DNA of 64,000 nucleotides from contig JAQTZW010000001.1 in assembly GCA_028687575.1 (NCBI GenBank), positions 294,098 through 358,097 on the forward strand. Direction: 5' to 3'. Below, one piece after another: positions 20,368-31,047 of the stretch. Below the pieces are notes generated by a model, which saw only the letters and a program-made list of their open reading frames with translations, had not been told where the DNA came from and ran no database searches. The DNA comes from Gallionella sp. Its GTDB lineage: Bacteria; Pseudomonadota; Gammaproteobacteria; Burkholderiales; Gallionellaceae. The position numbers were made by a program, and so were the translations under genes. Each line of letters begins with the position of its first letter. Position 1 is the first letter of the stretch.

Positions 20368-20400
20368 AGCAGTTAGGGAGAATTCCTTAACTGCTTTTTT
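20368..20400 (+). terminator. Rho-independent terminator after tRNA-His
   Basis: AGCAGTTAgggagaattccTTAACTGCTTTTTT. Confidence 0.8.
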
Positions 20401-20524
20401 GTTGCTGTAGCCAATCTTGGCTACCCACAGCATGCAACCCGGAAAACTTCTTAACCTATCCCGCAAAGCGCTCACTGGATAGGTGCGCATACCGCCTATC
20501 AGAAACATCAAGGAAGCGCGGGCG

Positions 20525-22072
20525 TTATGCTTTCAGTCTGAGGACGGTTGCGACGAGACGGCGAGCGATCTTTCGTTCATCCACTTTCAGGGTGGTCCAT
20601 GCCCATCCGCCAAATAGCAAAAGTGCTGCCATGCAAAACAAGGCTTTGAGGCTTAGGGGGTCTATGGCGGCAGCAATCAGTAGTGTGACAGTCATGACCA
20701 AGAGGAACTGGAGGCACTGTCTGATGGCCGGGGTCGCTTCCGGCAGCAAACGTCTGGAAATCAGTAGCAGCACGATGGCATCCACCGCCATGCGTGCCAT
20801 GCTCGCGATGGCGACACCAGTGATTCCGTATGTTTTTAGCAGTACCAGCAAGGCAAGTAGATATAGCGGCAGTTCAGCTAGGTGCAGTTTGGCGACCAGT
20901 TCCGGCCTGCCGTTGCCGTGTATCAGTGCAACCGGCACTTGTGCCAGGCCATTCATGAAGATTCCGACCAACAGCCATTGCACCACCGGCGTGCTGTGGC
21001 GGGCGAAGGTTTCATCGATCCACATCGTCAACACCTCGTGCGCGAAGGTGAAGAGTATCAACACGATCGGGAAGGTCGAATAAATTACATATCTGGTGCT
21101 TCGCTGGAATAGTTGCGCTGCCCGCAATCTGTCTTCCAGCAGATGTCTGACAAAAGTCGGGAACAGTACGCCAACCAGTGCGGCGGGAATGATTGCCAGT
21201 TTGATGATGAGCGAGAAGGGCGCGGCGTAATAGGTGATGGCTGAGACCGAGATCAGGGCGCTGATAAAGAAGCGGTCAAGATAGGAGAGGATGGGCCCGA
21301 TGATGTTGGAAACGGTAATCCAACCTCCAAACGAAAGCAGAGACCGGATGTTTTTCTGGGTGAATTTAACTTTGTCACGCAATGCAGGAAATGCTGCAAA
21401 GCAAATCGTCAGTAATCCGGCGAATTCGATGATACGTCCGGCTAGTAAGATGGATGTCAGTGAAAGTAAGTCGTGAGAAAAGGGTAATACCAGTAATGGC
21501 CCGATAAAGCTGAAAATTCCCATCGGGATTTTGATTAGATTGATGGAGCCGAAACGGTGCAGTGCCTCAAGAAAGCCGCTCAATGCGGCAGTGCAGATAA
21601 CCACGGGCAGGCAGATGGCCAGTAGCTGTAAAGCCGGCAATGCCTCGCTTTTTAATCCATCGGAAGTCTTAAGGAGGTGTTCGATTAGCCAAGGTGAACT
21701 AGTGAATAATAATAAGGTGCCGACCAGGCTGGACATAAATATGACTGTGAGTGCGGTCCAGAAGATGGCCGGTACCTCAGCGCTGTGCTGCGAACTGACC
21801 TTTTCGGCAACCAGTTTCGTTATCGCACGACCTATTCCCAAGTCGAATAATCCGAAATAGCCGGCGACAACCCATATGAGTGTGAAAATCCCAAAGCGGT
21901 CGGCACCGAGGGCGAAAATCATCACCGGTATGGCATACAACGCAGCCAGCAGCGGGATGCCTTGGCCGAGTAGGTTGAAAATGGCGCTATGAGCCAGTTT
22001 TCTGCGGTGGGATAAACCGCTATTCAATCGGATGACTGAGCCGGCAGCTTTTCTGATGAGATGAAATTTCAC
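20525..22072 (-). CDS. Polysaccharide biosynthesis/flippase protein (Wzx-like)
   Basis: 12-14 TM MATE/MOP-like sequence, GLFDLGIGRAITKLVAEK. Confidence 0.85.
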   Translation of the reverse strand: MKFHLIRKAAGSVIRLNSGLSHRRKLAHSAIFNLLGQGIPLLAALYAIPVMIFALGADRFGIFTLIWVVAGYFGLFDLGIGRAITKLVAEKVSSQHSAEVPAIFWTALTVIFMSSLVGTLLLFTSSPWLIEHLLKTSDGLKSEALPALQLLAICLPVVICTAALSGFLEALHRFGSINLIKIPMGIFSFIGPLLVLPFSHDLLSLTSILLAGRIIEFAGLLTICFAAFPALRDKVKFTQKNIRSLLSFGGWITVSNIIGPILSYLDRFFISALISVSAITYYAAPFSLIIKLAIIPAALVGVLFPTFVRHLLEDRLRAAQLFQRSTRYVIYSTFPIVLILFTFAHEVLTMWIDETFARHSTPVVQWLLVGIFMNGLAQVPVALIHGNGRPELVAKLHLAELPLYLLALLVLLKTYGITGVAIASMARMAVDAIVLLLISRRLLPEATPAIRQCLQFLLVMTVTLLIAAAIDPLSLKALFCMAALLLFGGWAWTTLKVDERKIARRLVATVLRLKA

Positions 22073-22827
22073 GACTTGGTTGCGATTGCGACGAGGTTCA
22101 ACGCCTCTGGTTCGCTCATCTTGATGATGTTGAATCCGCAGTTACTTAAGTAATGCCTGAGCTTTGTCGGTGTGATTATGTTTAGGTGCTGATTGGCTAT
22201 ATTGCCGACATCACCATATATCCAGTGGGTAAATGCATAGATGTCCTTGTGGCCCCAGACATCGGCAGGATTGTGGAAATCCTCATCTTCTGGAAATCCA
22301 CATCTGACGAATTCATCCTTTTCTTGCTCCAAGATCGGTGCGAACCAAAATCCATAAGCCACGCCCAGTGCATTCGGGCATCTGATTGTGAGCAAGCCAT
22401 CGCGCTTCAGAATTCTGCGGAATTGCTGGAGTTGGTCAAGCAACTGATGCTCGGTCAAGTGTTCAATGACGTGGTTTGAATGGATGTGAGTGGCGTAGTC
22501 GGCGGGGATGAAATCCAAGTCGAGAATGTTGGTGACTATTTCGCGCTCGACACTGGGATGAGGGATGAAGTCTATATTGATGAACCCGTCGAGGTTTTTA
22601 TTGCCCCCGCCTATATTCAATTTGCAGTAGCCGGCGCGGATGAATTCCTGAAACTTTGATGTGACATTAAGGGCGGGAGGCTGAAAAACGCGGTCCGGTT
22701 GTGTCGCTGTTCGGAGAATATTCCTGAGTTTTAACGAAAACAGGCGCCAGCGTAATACAAGGAATACCAGTTTGCTGGCTAATAAATTGATGATGGGTGC
22801 CTTCCCGCCCCAATACCCATGCGCCAC
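22069..22827 (-). CDS. SAM-dependent methyltransferase-like protein
   Basis: KLNIGGGNKNLDGFINIDF...IHSNHVIEHLTEHQLLDQLQQFRRILKRDGLLTIRCPN. Confidence 0.8.
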   Translation of the reverse strand: MAHGYWGGKAPIINLLASKLVFLVLRWRLFSLKLRNILRTATQPDRVFQPPALNVTSKFQEFIRAGYCKLNIGGGNKNLDGFINIDFIPHPSVEREIVTNILDLDFIPADYATHIHSNHVIEHLTEHQLLDQLQQFRRILKRDGLLTIRCPNALGVAYGFWFAPILEQEKDEFVRCGFPEDEDFHNPADVWGHKDIYAFTHWIYGDVGNIANQHLNIITPTKLRHYLSNCGFNIIKMSEPEALNLVAIATKS

Positions 22828-23190
22828 TTTGTTCCCCTTGTTGAATGTTGACTTATGGAATCAAAAAATATTCTCTGGACTGTAAAGTTCCCTTTGAAGT
22901 AGCATTCTAGCGCAATTGCGTTTCGGCATCGGCGAGGGAGGGTGGATGAGCCCAAGCTAAAAGCCATCGGGGCCGCTCAAAATGCCATTTCTACTTTGAC
23001 TTTAATTGATTCTTCCGAAGGTTATCCCTTGAAAAAACTCGGTTTGCGTTCATTTTCTACGGCTACGCACTCTATTTTCTCCCGCCCCTTGTCTAATATC
23101 ACCCAATGCCGTTATACCGTGCTTTGGCTTGTTTAAGTCTGCGGCGAATGATGGTTGCCGTAATCCTTCAGTAGAAATCGGAAATCCACT

Positions 23191-24309
23191 TTGAAGATTG
23201 TATTTGTCATTAAAGCATTAAGTTCTGAAGGGGGCGGGGCGGAGCGCGTGCTGGTCGAGGTGGCTTCCGGTCTGGCGCGGCGCGGTCATTCCGTGACTGT
23301 GGTGACCAGTGATGCAATCGGGGCGGTTTCATTCTATCCGCTGGATCCTTGGGTTCGCCAGATAAACCTTGGCATCGGACAGGTTGCTCACAAGACAAAT
23401 GCTATCGAAGCCTTGAAGCGTGTGTTCGCAATGCGCCGGGTCATTGCGAATATCAAACCCGATGTGGTTGTCGGCTTCATGAATAGTTCCTACATGCTGT
23501 TATTTTTTGCCTTGAAAGGGTTGCAGATCCCTTTGATTGCAAGTGAGCATGTGGGGCCTGAATATTACGAAACTCGCCCCTTGCAAAGATTCCTGAGTCA
23601 TTTTATGCCTCTTGTAGCAGAAAAGATCGTTGTGGTTACTGAGCAGGTTAAAATAAAATTTCCTATCAAGGTTCATGGAGTGGTGAGTGTGATACCCAAT
23701 CCGGTTTGTTTCGAGCTTGGTAGTCGTGCGGACTTGTGCGGTGCCACTGACTCACCCAAGATTCTGCTTGCAATCGGAAGTCTGAATGAGGGTAAGAATC
23801 ACAGGGGATTGATTGCTGCATTTCATCAGATAGCCGATGCTGTGCCGGATTGGAATCTGCGCATTGTCGGTGAAGGGGAATTGAGGGCGGAATTGGATGC
23901 GCTAATAAGGGCGTTGCATTTTGAAGGTAGGGTGCAGTTGAGTGGTGCAACCAAAGAAATTTGGAACGAATATCTCAATGCCCAGTTATTTGTTTCTTCA
24001 TCCACTTACGAAAGCTTCGGGCTGGTTGTTGCTGAGGCATTGATTCATGGGTTGCCAGTGGTCGGGTTCGCGGATTGCCCGGGTATAAATCTATTGGTTC
24101 GACATAACGAGAATGGCTTGTTGGTGGACGGAGAAGATCGTGTCCATGCGCTAGCGAAGGCGTTGGAGTCGCTAATGCTGGATACGAATGAACGTAGTCG
24201 ACTCGGATCCGCGCCAGCGGATTGGTTGGTCCAACAATATGACATCAATTACATTCTTGATTTGTGGGAGCAGTTGTTGCATGACTGTATAGAGCCGCAA
24301 CCATGTTGA
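23191..24309 (+). CDS. Glycosyltransferase family 4 protein
   Basis: GGGAERVLVEVASGLARRGHSV; VSSSTYESFGLVVAEAL motif. Confidence 0.88.
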   Translation: MKIVFVIKALSSEGGGAERVLVEVASGLARRGHSVTVVTSDAIGAVSFYPLDPWVRQINLGIGQVAHKTNAIEALKRVFAMRRVIANIKPDVVVGFMNSSYMLLFFALKGLQIPLIASEHVGPEYYETRPLQRFLSHFMPLVAEKIVVVTEQVKIKFPIKVHGVVSVIPNPVCFELGSRADLCGATDSPKILLAIGSLNEGKNHRGLIAAFHQIADAVPDWNLRIVGEGELRAELDALIRALHFEGRVQLSGATKEIWNEYLNAQLFVSSSTYESFGLVVAEALIHGLPVVGFADCPGINLLVRHNENGLLVDGEDRVHALAKALESLMLDTNERSRLGSAPADWLVQQYDINYILDLWEQLLHDCIEPQPC

Positions 24310-25433
24310 AAAAGAAGAAGATTGTGATTGCCTTGAATACCGCGTGGAATTTGTTTAATTTCCGGGCGGGTTTGATTCGTGCATTGGTTGCCGCAGGTTA
24401 TGAAGTTGTTGCGGTTGCCCCAAATGATAGTTATGCCCCGCGTTTGGCGGAACTAGGTTGTCGATATATTGCTTTGCCGATGGATAATAAGGGCACAAAC
24501 CCGCTCATGGACACCATATTGTTCTTTAGATTTTTGAGGTTGTTTTGGCAGGAACGTCCTGAGGTATTTCTCGGCTATACCATCAAACCGAATATTTATG
24601 GGTCGCTGGCGGCTCATCTGACGGGAGTGGCGGTAATTAACAATATCGCGGGGCTGGGAACGGCCTTTATTCGGGATGGCTGGCTTACGCGTTTGGTCAG
24701 GCTGCTTTATAAAGTTGCTCTGTCAGGCTCTCGCCATGTATTTTTTCAGAATAACGATGATCTGGCTTTGTTTGTAGGGCGGGGTTTGGTTGCACCGGAC
24801 AAGGTGAGTCGTATACCTGGCTCCGGGATAGATTTGGCGGCTTTTCGCAATCAGGTCAGTAAGCAAGCGCAAAGCCAGTCATTCAGTTTTTTGTTGGTTG
24901 CTCGCTTGTTAAGAGATAAGGGTGTGGGCGAATACGTTGAAGCCGCACGTATTGTCAGGAGAGACAACCCCGCAGTGAAGTTTCAGATTTTAGGGTTTCT
25001 CGATGCACAAAATCCAACAGCGGTGACAAAAGCAGAAATGTCGGCCTGGGTAGAGGAAGGGGTTGTTGAATATCTTGGAGTATCCGATGATGTACGGCCT
25101 TTTCTGGCTGCTGCCGACTGCGTTGTGCTGCCCTCATATCGAGAGGGTGTTCCCCGTTCATTGTTAGAGGCTGCGGCAATGGCAAAGCCCATCGTGGCAA
25201 CAGATGTGGTTGGTTGTAGGGATGTTGTTACCGATAGGGTCAATGGTTTGCTTTGCAAGGTGGCAGATGCTAAGGATTTGGCTGGGAAAATGTTGGAGAT
25301 GTTGCATTTGCCTTATTGCGAACGAAACCAGATGGGGTTGGCGGGCAGAGCAAAAATGGAAGAGGAGTTTGATGAGGCAGTTGTTATTAATCAATATATT
25401 ACAAGAATAAATGGTTTGTCATTTGTTAATTGA
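24303..25433 (+). CDS. Glycosyltransferase family 4 protein
   Basis: NTAWNLFNFRAGLIRALVAAGYEV; VVLPSYREGVPRSLLEAAAMAKPIVATDVVG. Confidence 0.88.
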   Translation: MLKKKKIVIALNTAWNLFNFRAGLIRALVAAGYEVVAVAPNDSYAPRLAELGCRYIALPMDNKGTNPLMDTILFFRFLRLFWQERPEVFLGYTIKPNIYGSLAAHLTGVAVINNIAGLGTAFIRDGWLTRLVRLLYKVALSGSRHVFFQNNDDLALFVGRGLVAPDKVSRIPGSGIDLAAFRNQVSKQAQSQSFSFLLVARLLRDKGVGEYVEAARIVRRDNPAVKFQILGFLDAQNPTAVTKAEMSAWVEEGVVEYLGVSDDVRPFLAAADCVVLPSYREGVPRSLLEAAAMAKPIVATDVVGCRDVVTDRVNGLLCKVADAKDLAGKMLEMLHLPYCERNQMGLAGRAKMEEEFDEAVVINQYITRINGLSFVN

Positions 25434-25472
25434 AGATATTAAGGGTGTGCCTGTTTTTTATGGGGCAAAAAA

Positions 25473-26750
25473 ATGCTGATTACGTTGTCTAGTGTCTTGG
25501 TGTCTTTTTTTGTGTGCTATTTTTTGGTTCGGTACCAGGGGTTTCATGCTCGGTTCTCGCATGATCATACCGAAGCCGGGCCGCAAAAGTTTCATGCTCA
25601 ACCTACGCCGCGTATCGGTGGGGTAGGTATTTTCCTTGGGGTCATCGCAGCCTATGCTTATGTCTGGTTGAGTTTCCCGAATGCAGAATGGGTTGCAGAA
25701 TTTGGTTTCCTCGTACTGGCTTCACTTCCCGCGTTTGCCGGCGGTTTGGTTGAAGATTTGACCAAGCGCGTCAGTGTCCTAAAACGACTGATATTGTCGA
25801 TGGTTTCGGCATGTGTTGGTGTCTGGCTGCTTGATGCCGTAGTCACACACCTTGGATTTTTCCTACTGGATTGGATGTTCCAGTGGTCGTTCTTTGCCAT
25901 CGTTTTTACGGTATTTGCAGTGGGTGGGGTGGTCAATGCCGTAAATATTATTGATGGTTTTAACGGCATCGTCAGCGGTTTCGCTGGATTCATGTTGCTT
26001 GCGATTGCAATCGTATCGCTGCAGTTGGATGATATTTTTCTATTGAAAGCCTCGCTGGCCATGCTAGGCGCGATGCTGGGATTTTTATACTGGAATTATC
26101 CTTACGGAAAAATATTTCTAGGTGATGGTGGTTCGTATCTGGTCGGATTCTGGTTGGCTGAAATGGCGGTGCTTATCGTTGCGAGGCATCCTACCGTGTC
26201 GCCTTGGTTTGCTGCATTGCTATTGATACATCCGGTCTGTGAAACCCTGTTTTCTGTCTATCGCCGGAAGTTGCTTTACGGGAAGTCTCCTTGGCATCCG
26301 GATGGTTTGCATCTACATACTCTGATATTCAGGCGCTTAAATCACATCCAGTGGGCATCAAGCGATGCGCGTCACAAGGTTCATTGTAATTCCATGACAG
26401 CCCCATACTTCTGGGTGCTGAAGGCTGCTACGGCACTGCTGGCGGTGTTGTTTTGGAATAATTCTTTTGCGCTAATTCTTTCAACAATGATGTTTGTCAT
26501 GCTTTATGTGTGGCTATACTGGCGCATCGTGAAATTCAGAACGCCACGCTGGCTAGTCAGGAGGGATAGAAGAGGTTCGCGTGTGCGGGAACCTGGCGCG
26601 ACGCGCGACAGGCGGGCACCCTACAGATTTGGCTTTATACAGTTTAGATTGCCTCGTTGGGTGAGACGAAATCGTCGCCGCTTGAGTGAGGGAGAAATGG
26701 TTGTATATGACAGGCGCATGACTGACAAAAGACGTAACACAAATGAATAA
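25473..26750 (+). CDS. MraY/WecA-type undecaprenyl-phosphate sugar-phosphate transferase
   Basis: PTPRIGGVGIFLGV, VNIIDGFNGIVSG, GDGGSYLVGFWLAE motifs. Confidence 0.88.
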   Translation: MLITLSSVLVSFFVCYFLVRYQGFHARFSHDHTEAGPQKFHAQPTPRIGGVGIFLGVIAAYAYVWLSFPNAEWVAEFGFLVLASLPAFAGGLVEDLTKRVSVLKRLILSMVSACVGVWLLDAVVTHLGFFLLDWMFQWSFFAIVFTVFAVGGVVNAVNIIDGFNGIVSGFAGFMLLAIAIVSLQLDDIFLLKASLAMLGAMLGFLYWNYPYGKIFLGDGGSYLVGFWLAEMAVLIVARHPTVSPWFAALLLIHPVCETLFSVYRRKLLYGKSPWHPDGLHLHTLIFRRLNHIQWASSDARHKVHCNSMTAPYFWVLKAATALLAVLFWNNSFALILSTMMFVMLYVWLYWRIVKFRTPRWLVRRDRRGSRVREPGATRDRRAPYRFGFIQFRLPRWVRRNRRRLSEGEMVVYDRRMTDKRRNTNE

Positions 26751-26844
26751 GTGGGGGGGGGTATCCTTGCGACTTAGTACAGCGTGGTTGAATTGTTTTC
26801 ATGTTGTGAATCACATGCAGGTGAGTTATTGAAATGGATAGTGA

Positions 26845-28260
26845 ATGTCTCTGAATGAAAGTGCGATTTTTGCAGTGATTCTGGCGGGAGGAACCGGCAG
26901 TAGGTTATGGCCTTTGTCGAGGCAGAACTGGCCTAAGCAGTTTTTGACACTGGATGGTGACGTATCGTTGCTTCAAACGACCATAGATCGCTTGGCGGGG
27001 TGTATTGCTCCCGAGAATGTTTTGATTGTTACCCAAGAGTCGCATGCAAAAGGTGAGGCATATCATGCGTTGCGTCCCTATGCTTCGCTATTTGAACCGG
27101 TCGGGCGCAATACCGCACCGGCTATTGCTCTGGCTGCGGCAAATCTGATGTTGAATGGTGATGACCCGATTATTGTTGTGTTGCCGGCAGATCATGTCAT
27201 TAAGGACGCAGCGAATTTTCAATTGCGTCTGAAGTTGGCAATCGAGGCTGCTAACCAAGGGAAACTGGTTACATTCGGTATTCAACCCACTAGGCCTGAT
27301 ACGGGGTTCGGTTACATCAAGGCGCATTCATCCGGGGCATCAGAAGTCTTGCAGGTTGAGCGTTTTACTGAGAAACCCACACTGCAAATTGCTGAACAGT
27401 TTCTTGCGGAAGGTAATTATTTCTGGAATTCCGGCATGTTTGTTTGGCGAGCTTCGGTGATTCTGAGTGAGATCAGGGAGCATCTCCCCGCGGTTTATCA
27501 GGTGGTGCAGGATATTGTCGCAGAAAGTGGCCAGTCCGGAGATTTTCAAAGTGCCGTAGAGAAATACTTTGCTTCCATGCCATCCGTCTCTATTGATTAC
27601 GGGGTGTTGGAAAAGTCAGCCAATGTCTCCTTGGTGCCTTGTGATATTGGTTGGAATGACGTTGGTAGTTGGCACGCGGTACATGAGATTACCAACAAGG
27701 ACCAGCATGGCAATGCAGTGTTGGGAAATGTCATTGCTATTGATTGCAAAAATAGCCTAATCAGATCGGAGAAGCGTCTGGTCGCAGCGATTGGGCTTGA
27801 AGATGTCTGTGTGGTTGAAACTGCTGATGCCATTCTTATTGCTAAAAGCGATCAGACGCAGCGTGTCCGGGAAGTTGTTGATGCGTTAGAGCGGCGCGGT
27901 GCTTCGGAGCATATCACGCATGTGAAAGTAAATCGTCCTTGGGGTAGCTACGCCGTGCTTGAAGAAGAGCAGAGTGCTTTCAAAATCAAGCGTATTGAAG
28001 TGGCCCCAGGGGCAAGGCTCAGCTTGCAAAGCCACGGTCAGCGTTCGGAACATTGGGTCGTGGTGTCCGGCACGGCTACCGTGACCAATGGAGAAGAGGT
28101 TTTCACCATACATAAGAATCAGAGTACTTATATTCCTATCGGAACCAAGCATCGCCTTGAGAATCGCGGTGCTGAGCCCCTGCATATCGTAGAAGTTCAG
28201 GTTGGCGAATATTTGGGTGAAGATGATATCCGGCGTTATGAGGATAATTATGGCCGTTAG
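26845..28260 (+). CDS. manC: Mannose-1-phosphate guanylyltransferase/mannose-6-phosphate isomerase
   Basis: FAVILAGGTGSRLWPLSRQNWPKQFL; C-terminal cupin RPWGSYAVLEE...GARLSLQSHGQRSEHWVVVSGTA. Confidence 0.93.
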   Translation: MSLNESAIFAVILAGGTGSRLWPLSRQNWPKQFLTLDGDVSLLQTTIDRLAGCIAPENVLIVTQESHAKGEAYHALRPYASLFEPVGRNTAPAIALAAANLMLNGDDPIIVVLPADHVIKDAANFQLRLKLAIEAANQGKLVTFGIQPTRPDTGFGYIKAHSSGASEVLQVERFTEKPTLQIAEQFLAEGNYFWNSGMFVWRASVILSEIREHLPAVYQVVQDIVAESGQSGDFQSAVEKYFASMPSVSIDYGVLEKSANVSLVPCDIGWNDVGSWHAVHEITNKDQHGNAVLGNVIAIDCKNSLIRSEKRLVAAIGLEDVCVVETADAILIAKSDQTQRVREVVDALERRGASEHITHVKVNRPWGSYAVLEEEQSAFKIKRIEVAPGARLSLQSHGQRSEHWVVVSGTATVTNGEEVFTIHKNQSTYIPIGTKHRLENRGAEPLHIVEVQVGEYLGEDDIRRYEDNYGR

Positions 28261-28334
28261 CAGCTAAGTGTATTTTCACCGGGCTGTAATATGGAAGCTG
28301 TAGTATGTCTCTTCATTAAATGGTAAGTGAATAA

Positions 28335-29807
28335 ATGAGCAATGCCAGAGCGTTGTGGCGAGAGAAGGCTCAACTGTGGGCTTTTTTTGCTTTAATTGTT
28401 TTTGCTCCGTTACCTCTGGGCGGGAACAGGCCGTGGGCGTTGGCGTTGCTGGGTTTATTCACGGGCAGTTTGCTGTTGTTGAATATTTGGCTGGGGGGGG
28501 GGTGCCAGAATATCTTGCGGGAGCGTTTGCTGCGAGTCCCGCTGATTGCGTCGCTGCTGTGGATTTTGTTGCTGGCAATACAGCTTGTTCCTTTGCCTAT
28601 TGCGTGGGTTGAGGTGCTGGGTCGAAGAGAGTTTTACGGGCCGATAAGGCATGGTGGTGAATTCATACCCATTTCTATAGATGTTTATTCCACACGTCTA
28701 TATCTCGCGAAGGCATGCATTCTTAGTGCTGTGTTCTGGTTGGTGATTGTGCTGGTTAATTCTCGTCGGAGACTGAAGTGGCTGGCGCGGATTATTGTTT
28801 TTTCTGGCTTGTTGCAGGCTGTGGTTGGTATCTTTTTGATGGCCACTGGAACGACCTTTTCAATGTTCTTTGTGGAGATGTCCAATCCGCGCGGGCATGG
28901 GACATTTGTATCGCCCAACAATTTCGCAGGCTATCTGGAACTTACACTGGCAGTCGGTATCGGCTATATGATTGCCAAACTGGATGGTCATGCTGTTTCA
29001 AATTGGAGAGAACGTTTGCATGGCTGGCTCACGGTTCTTATTAGTGAGAAGGCCTTGTTGCGACTATCCTTAATCATCATGGTGGTAGGCTTGGTCGCAA
29101 GTCGTTCGCGCATGGGGAATGCCGCATTCTTTGCAAGTCTGTTAATAGTCGGAACGTTGGCGATTTTTCTGATCAGGCAAGCGGCGAAAAATGTGCAGGG
29201 CGGTCGTGAGAAGAATACTTTGCAGGTCATGATGGTTTTCATCGCCAGCTTGGTCGTGCTAGATGTTTTTATTATTGGCGGAGTTGTCGGCGTTGAAAAG
29301 GTGGTTCAGCGAATTGAAAATACTAATATTGCACTTCTTAACAATCAGCAGGCTGGAAACGCTTCAGGGAGGATTCATCTGCAGGAGCAGTCACTGGAAG
29401 AGCGTGGGGAAGTCGCAGAAGTTTCGCTTCGACTCATAAGGGATTTTCCCTGGATGGGGACCGGTGGCGGAACATTTCATCTTGCCTTTATGCATTATCA
29501 GCCATTGGAAATGAAAGGTTATTTCGATCATCCACATAACGACTTTATTGAATTTCTTAGCGAAACGGGGGTTGTGGGTGGGCTGTTATTACTGGCAATT
29601 TTGTTGCACAGTATAAAATGTTCAGTGTTGCAGTTGATTAGGAGTCATGATCAATATGCAAGAGGTATGGCTTTTGCCAGTCTAATGGGAGTGATTTCGC
29701 TATTAATACATGGTGCCGTAGATTTTAATTTTCAAATTCTAGCCACCTCCATATTGTTTATGGTTGTAGTGAGTCTGCCGTACTTGAGTATATTATTGAA
29801 ACGCTGA
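28335..29807 (+). CDS. O-antigen ligase/polymerase family protein
   Basis: Multi-TM; HPHNDFIEFLSETGVVGGLLLLAILL motif of the Wzy/WaaL family. Confidence 0.85.
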   Translation: MSNARALWREKAQLWAFFALIVFAPLPLGGNRPWALALLGLFTGSLLLLNIWLGGGCQNILRERLLRVPLIASLLWILLLAIQLVPLPIAWVEVLGRREFYGPIRHGGEFIPISIDVYSTRLYLAKACILSAVFWLVIVLVNSRRRLKWLARIIVFSGLLQAVVGIFLMATGTTFSMFFVEMSNPRGHGTFVSPNNFAGYLELTLAVGIGYMIAKLDGHAVSNWRERLHGWLTVLISEKALLRLSLIIMVVGLVASRSRMGNAAFFASLLIVGTLAIFLIRQAAKNVQGGREKNTLQVMMVFIASLVVLDVFIIGGVVGVEKVVQRIENTNIALLNNQQAGNASGRIHLQEQSLEERGEVAEVSLRLIRDFPWMGTGGGTFHLAFMHYQPLEMKGYFDHPHNDFIEFLSETGVVGGLLLLAILLHSIKCSVLQLIRSHDQYARGMAFASLMGVISLLIHGAVDFNFQILATSILFMVVVSLPYLSILLKR

Positions 29808-29863
29808 GTATTTCAGGTACAATCCGGCGCACAGTTGTTTTGAATTTATTTCGGGGGAAAGTC

Positions 29864-31039
29864 ATGTTACATAAATATTCTGCTATTTCGGTTGCTGTGA
29901 TCGGAGTACTTTTTTCATTATCGTCATCAGCTGTCGAATTTGAGCCGGCTCAGACGAATGCGGGTGGTTTTGAAATAACTCCTTCCGCACGTTTATCTAT
30001 CGGTCGCGATAGTAATGTCGGGTTGACTAACGCTGCGCAAACTGCCACTAATTTTACAATGCTGGAGCCAAGTGTTGAAGTTGCGTTGCCGACCCATGGT
30101 CAGTTGTATGGGGCGAAATACCTCGGGAGATTGGTTCGGTATTCGGGCGGCACAACAGATAATTACAACGATCACAGCTTTAATGTTTTTGCAGATAATG
30201 TCTGGTCATCTAGGTTTAAAACGCTTGTGGATGTTAACTATCTCAAAGGGCATGATGGGAGAAATGCTTTACTTTTTAAAAACAAAGAGCTTTTTCACGC
30301 AACAGGCTTCAATGTTATGGGGCATTACGGCGCGGAAGGTGCGCAGGGACAGTTTGAGTTGTCAGCAGGCCAAGTTTCCAAGCGTTACGATACAAACAAT
30401 AGTGGGGCTACCCAGCTTTATGACAACAATCGGACTGATTTGATAGGAACATTCTTTTATAGAGTGGCTCCGGCAACACAGATGTTTGTCGAGGCAAGGA
30501 ATTCTAAGTTTAGTTATGTTGTGGCTTTGCCGGGAAAGAATCTTGATAGCACTGAGCAGGGCTATATGCTTGGCGTAAAATGGGACGCTACAGCCAAAAC
30601 TACGGGTAATATCAAGCTGGGTTCAATGAAGAAGTCTTTCAATTTGGGCCAGTTGCCTTCTGGTAGTACTGCTGTTTGGGATGTGGGTATTCAGTGGCTG
30701 CCCAAAACTTATTCAAAAGTAGATTTCAAGCTGCAACAAAGAGCAAACGAATACGGTGGTGTTGGTAGTTTTATTATCAGTAATGATAGCAGCCTCGCGT
30801 GGGCTCATGACTGGACTAGCTATGTTACGTCCACGTTGTCGGTTGGTGATGGCTCCGATAAATTTCAGGCATCAACTCGTACCGACAAGCGTCAGACCTA
30901 TGGGGCGCGTCTGACGTATGGTTTCAGGAGTTGGTTGAGAGTGGGCGTTGAATATCAACACAGTCGGAGAACTTCAACTGTTCCAGCAGTGGCTTACACT
31001 AAGGCTGTTACGATGCTGACCTTGGAAGGTTCTTTGTAA
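29864..31039 (+). CDS. Outer-membrane beta-barrel protein (EpsL/exopolysaccharide-associated)
   Basis: Signal peptide; beta-rich alternating pattern ending in aromatic-rich strands; position before Wza-like gene. Confidence 0.65.
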   Translation: MLHKYSAISVAVIGVLFSLSSSAVEFEPAQTNAGGFEITPSARLSIGRDSNVGLTNAAQTATNFTMLEPSVEVALPTHGQLYGAKYLGRLVRYSGGTTDNYNDHSFNVFADNVWSSRFKTLVDVNYLKGHDGRNALLFKNKELFHATGFNVMGHYGAEGAQGQFELSAGQVSKRYDTNNSGATQLYDNNRTDLIGTFFYRVAPATQMFVEARNSKFSYVVALPGKNLDSTEQGYMLGVKWDATAKTTGNIKLGSMKKSFNLGQLPSGSTAVWDVGIQWLPKTYSKVDFKLQQRANEYGGVGSFIISNDSSLAWAHDWTSYVTSTLSVGDGSDKFQASTRTDKRQTYGARLTYGFRSWLRVGVEYQHSRRTSTVPAVAYTKAVTMLTLEGSL

Positions 31040-31047
31040 TTTAATTC

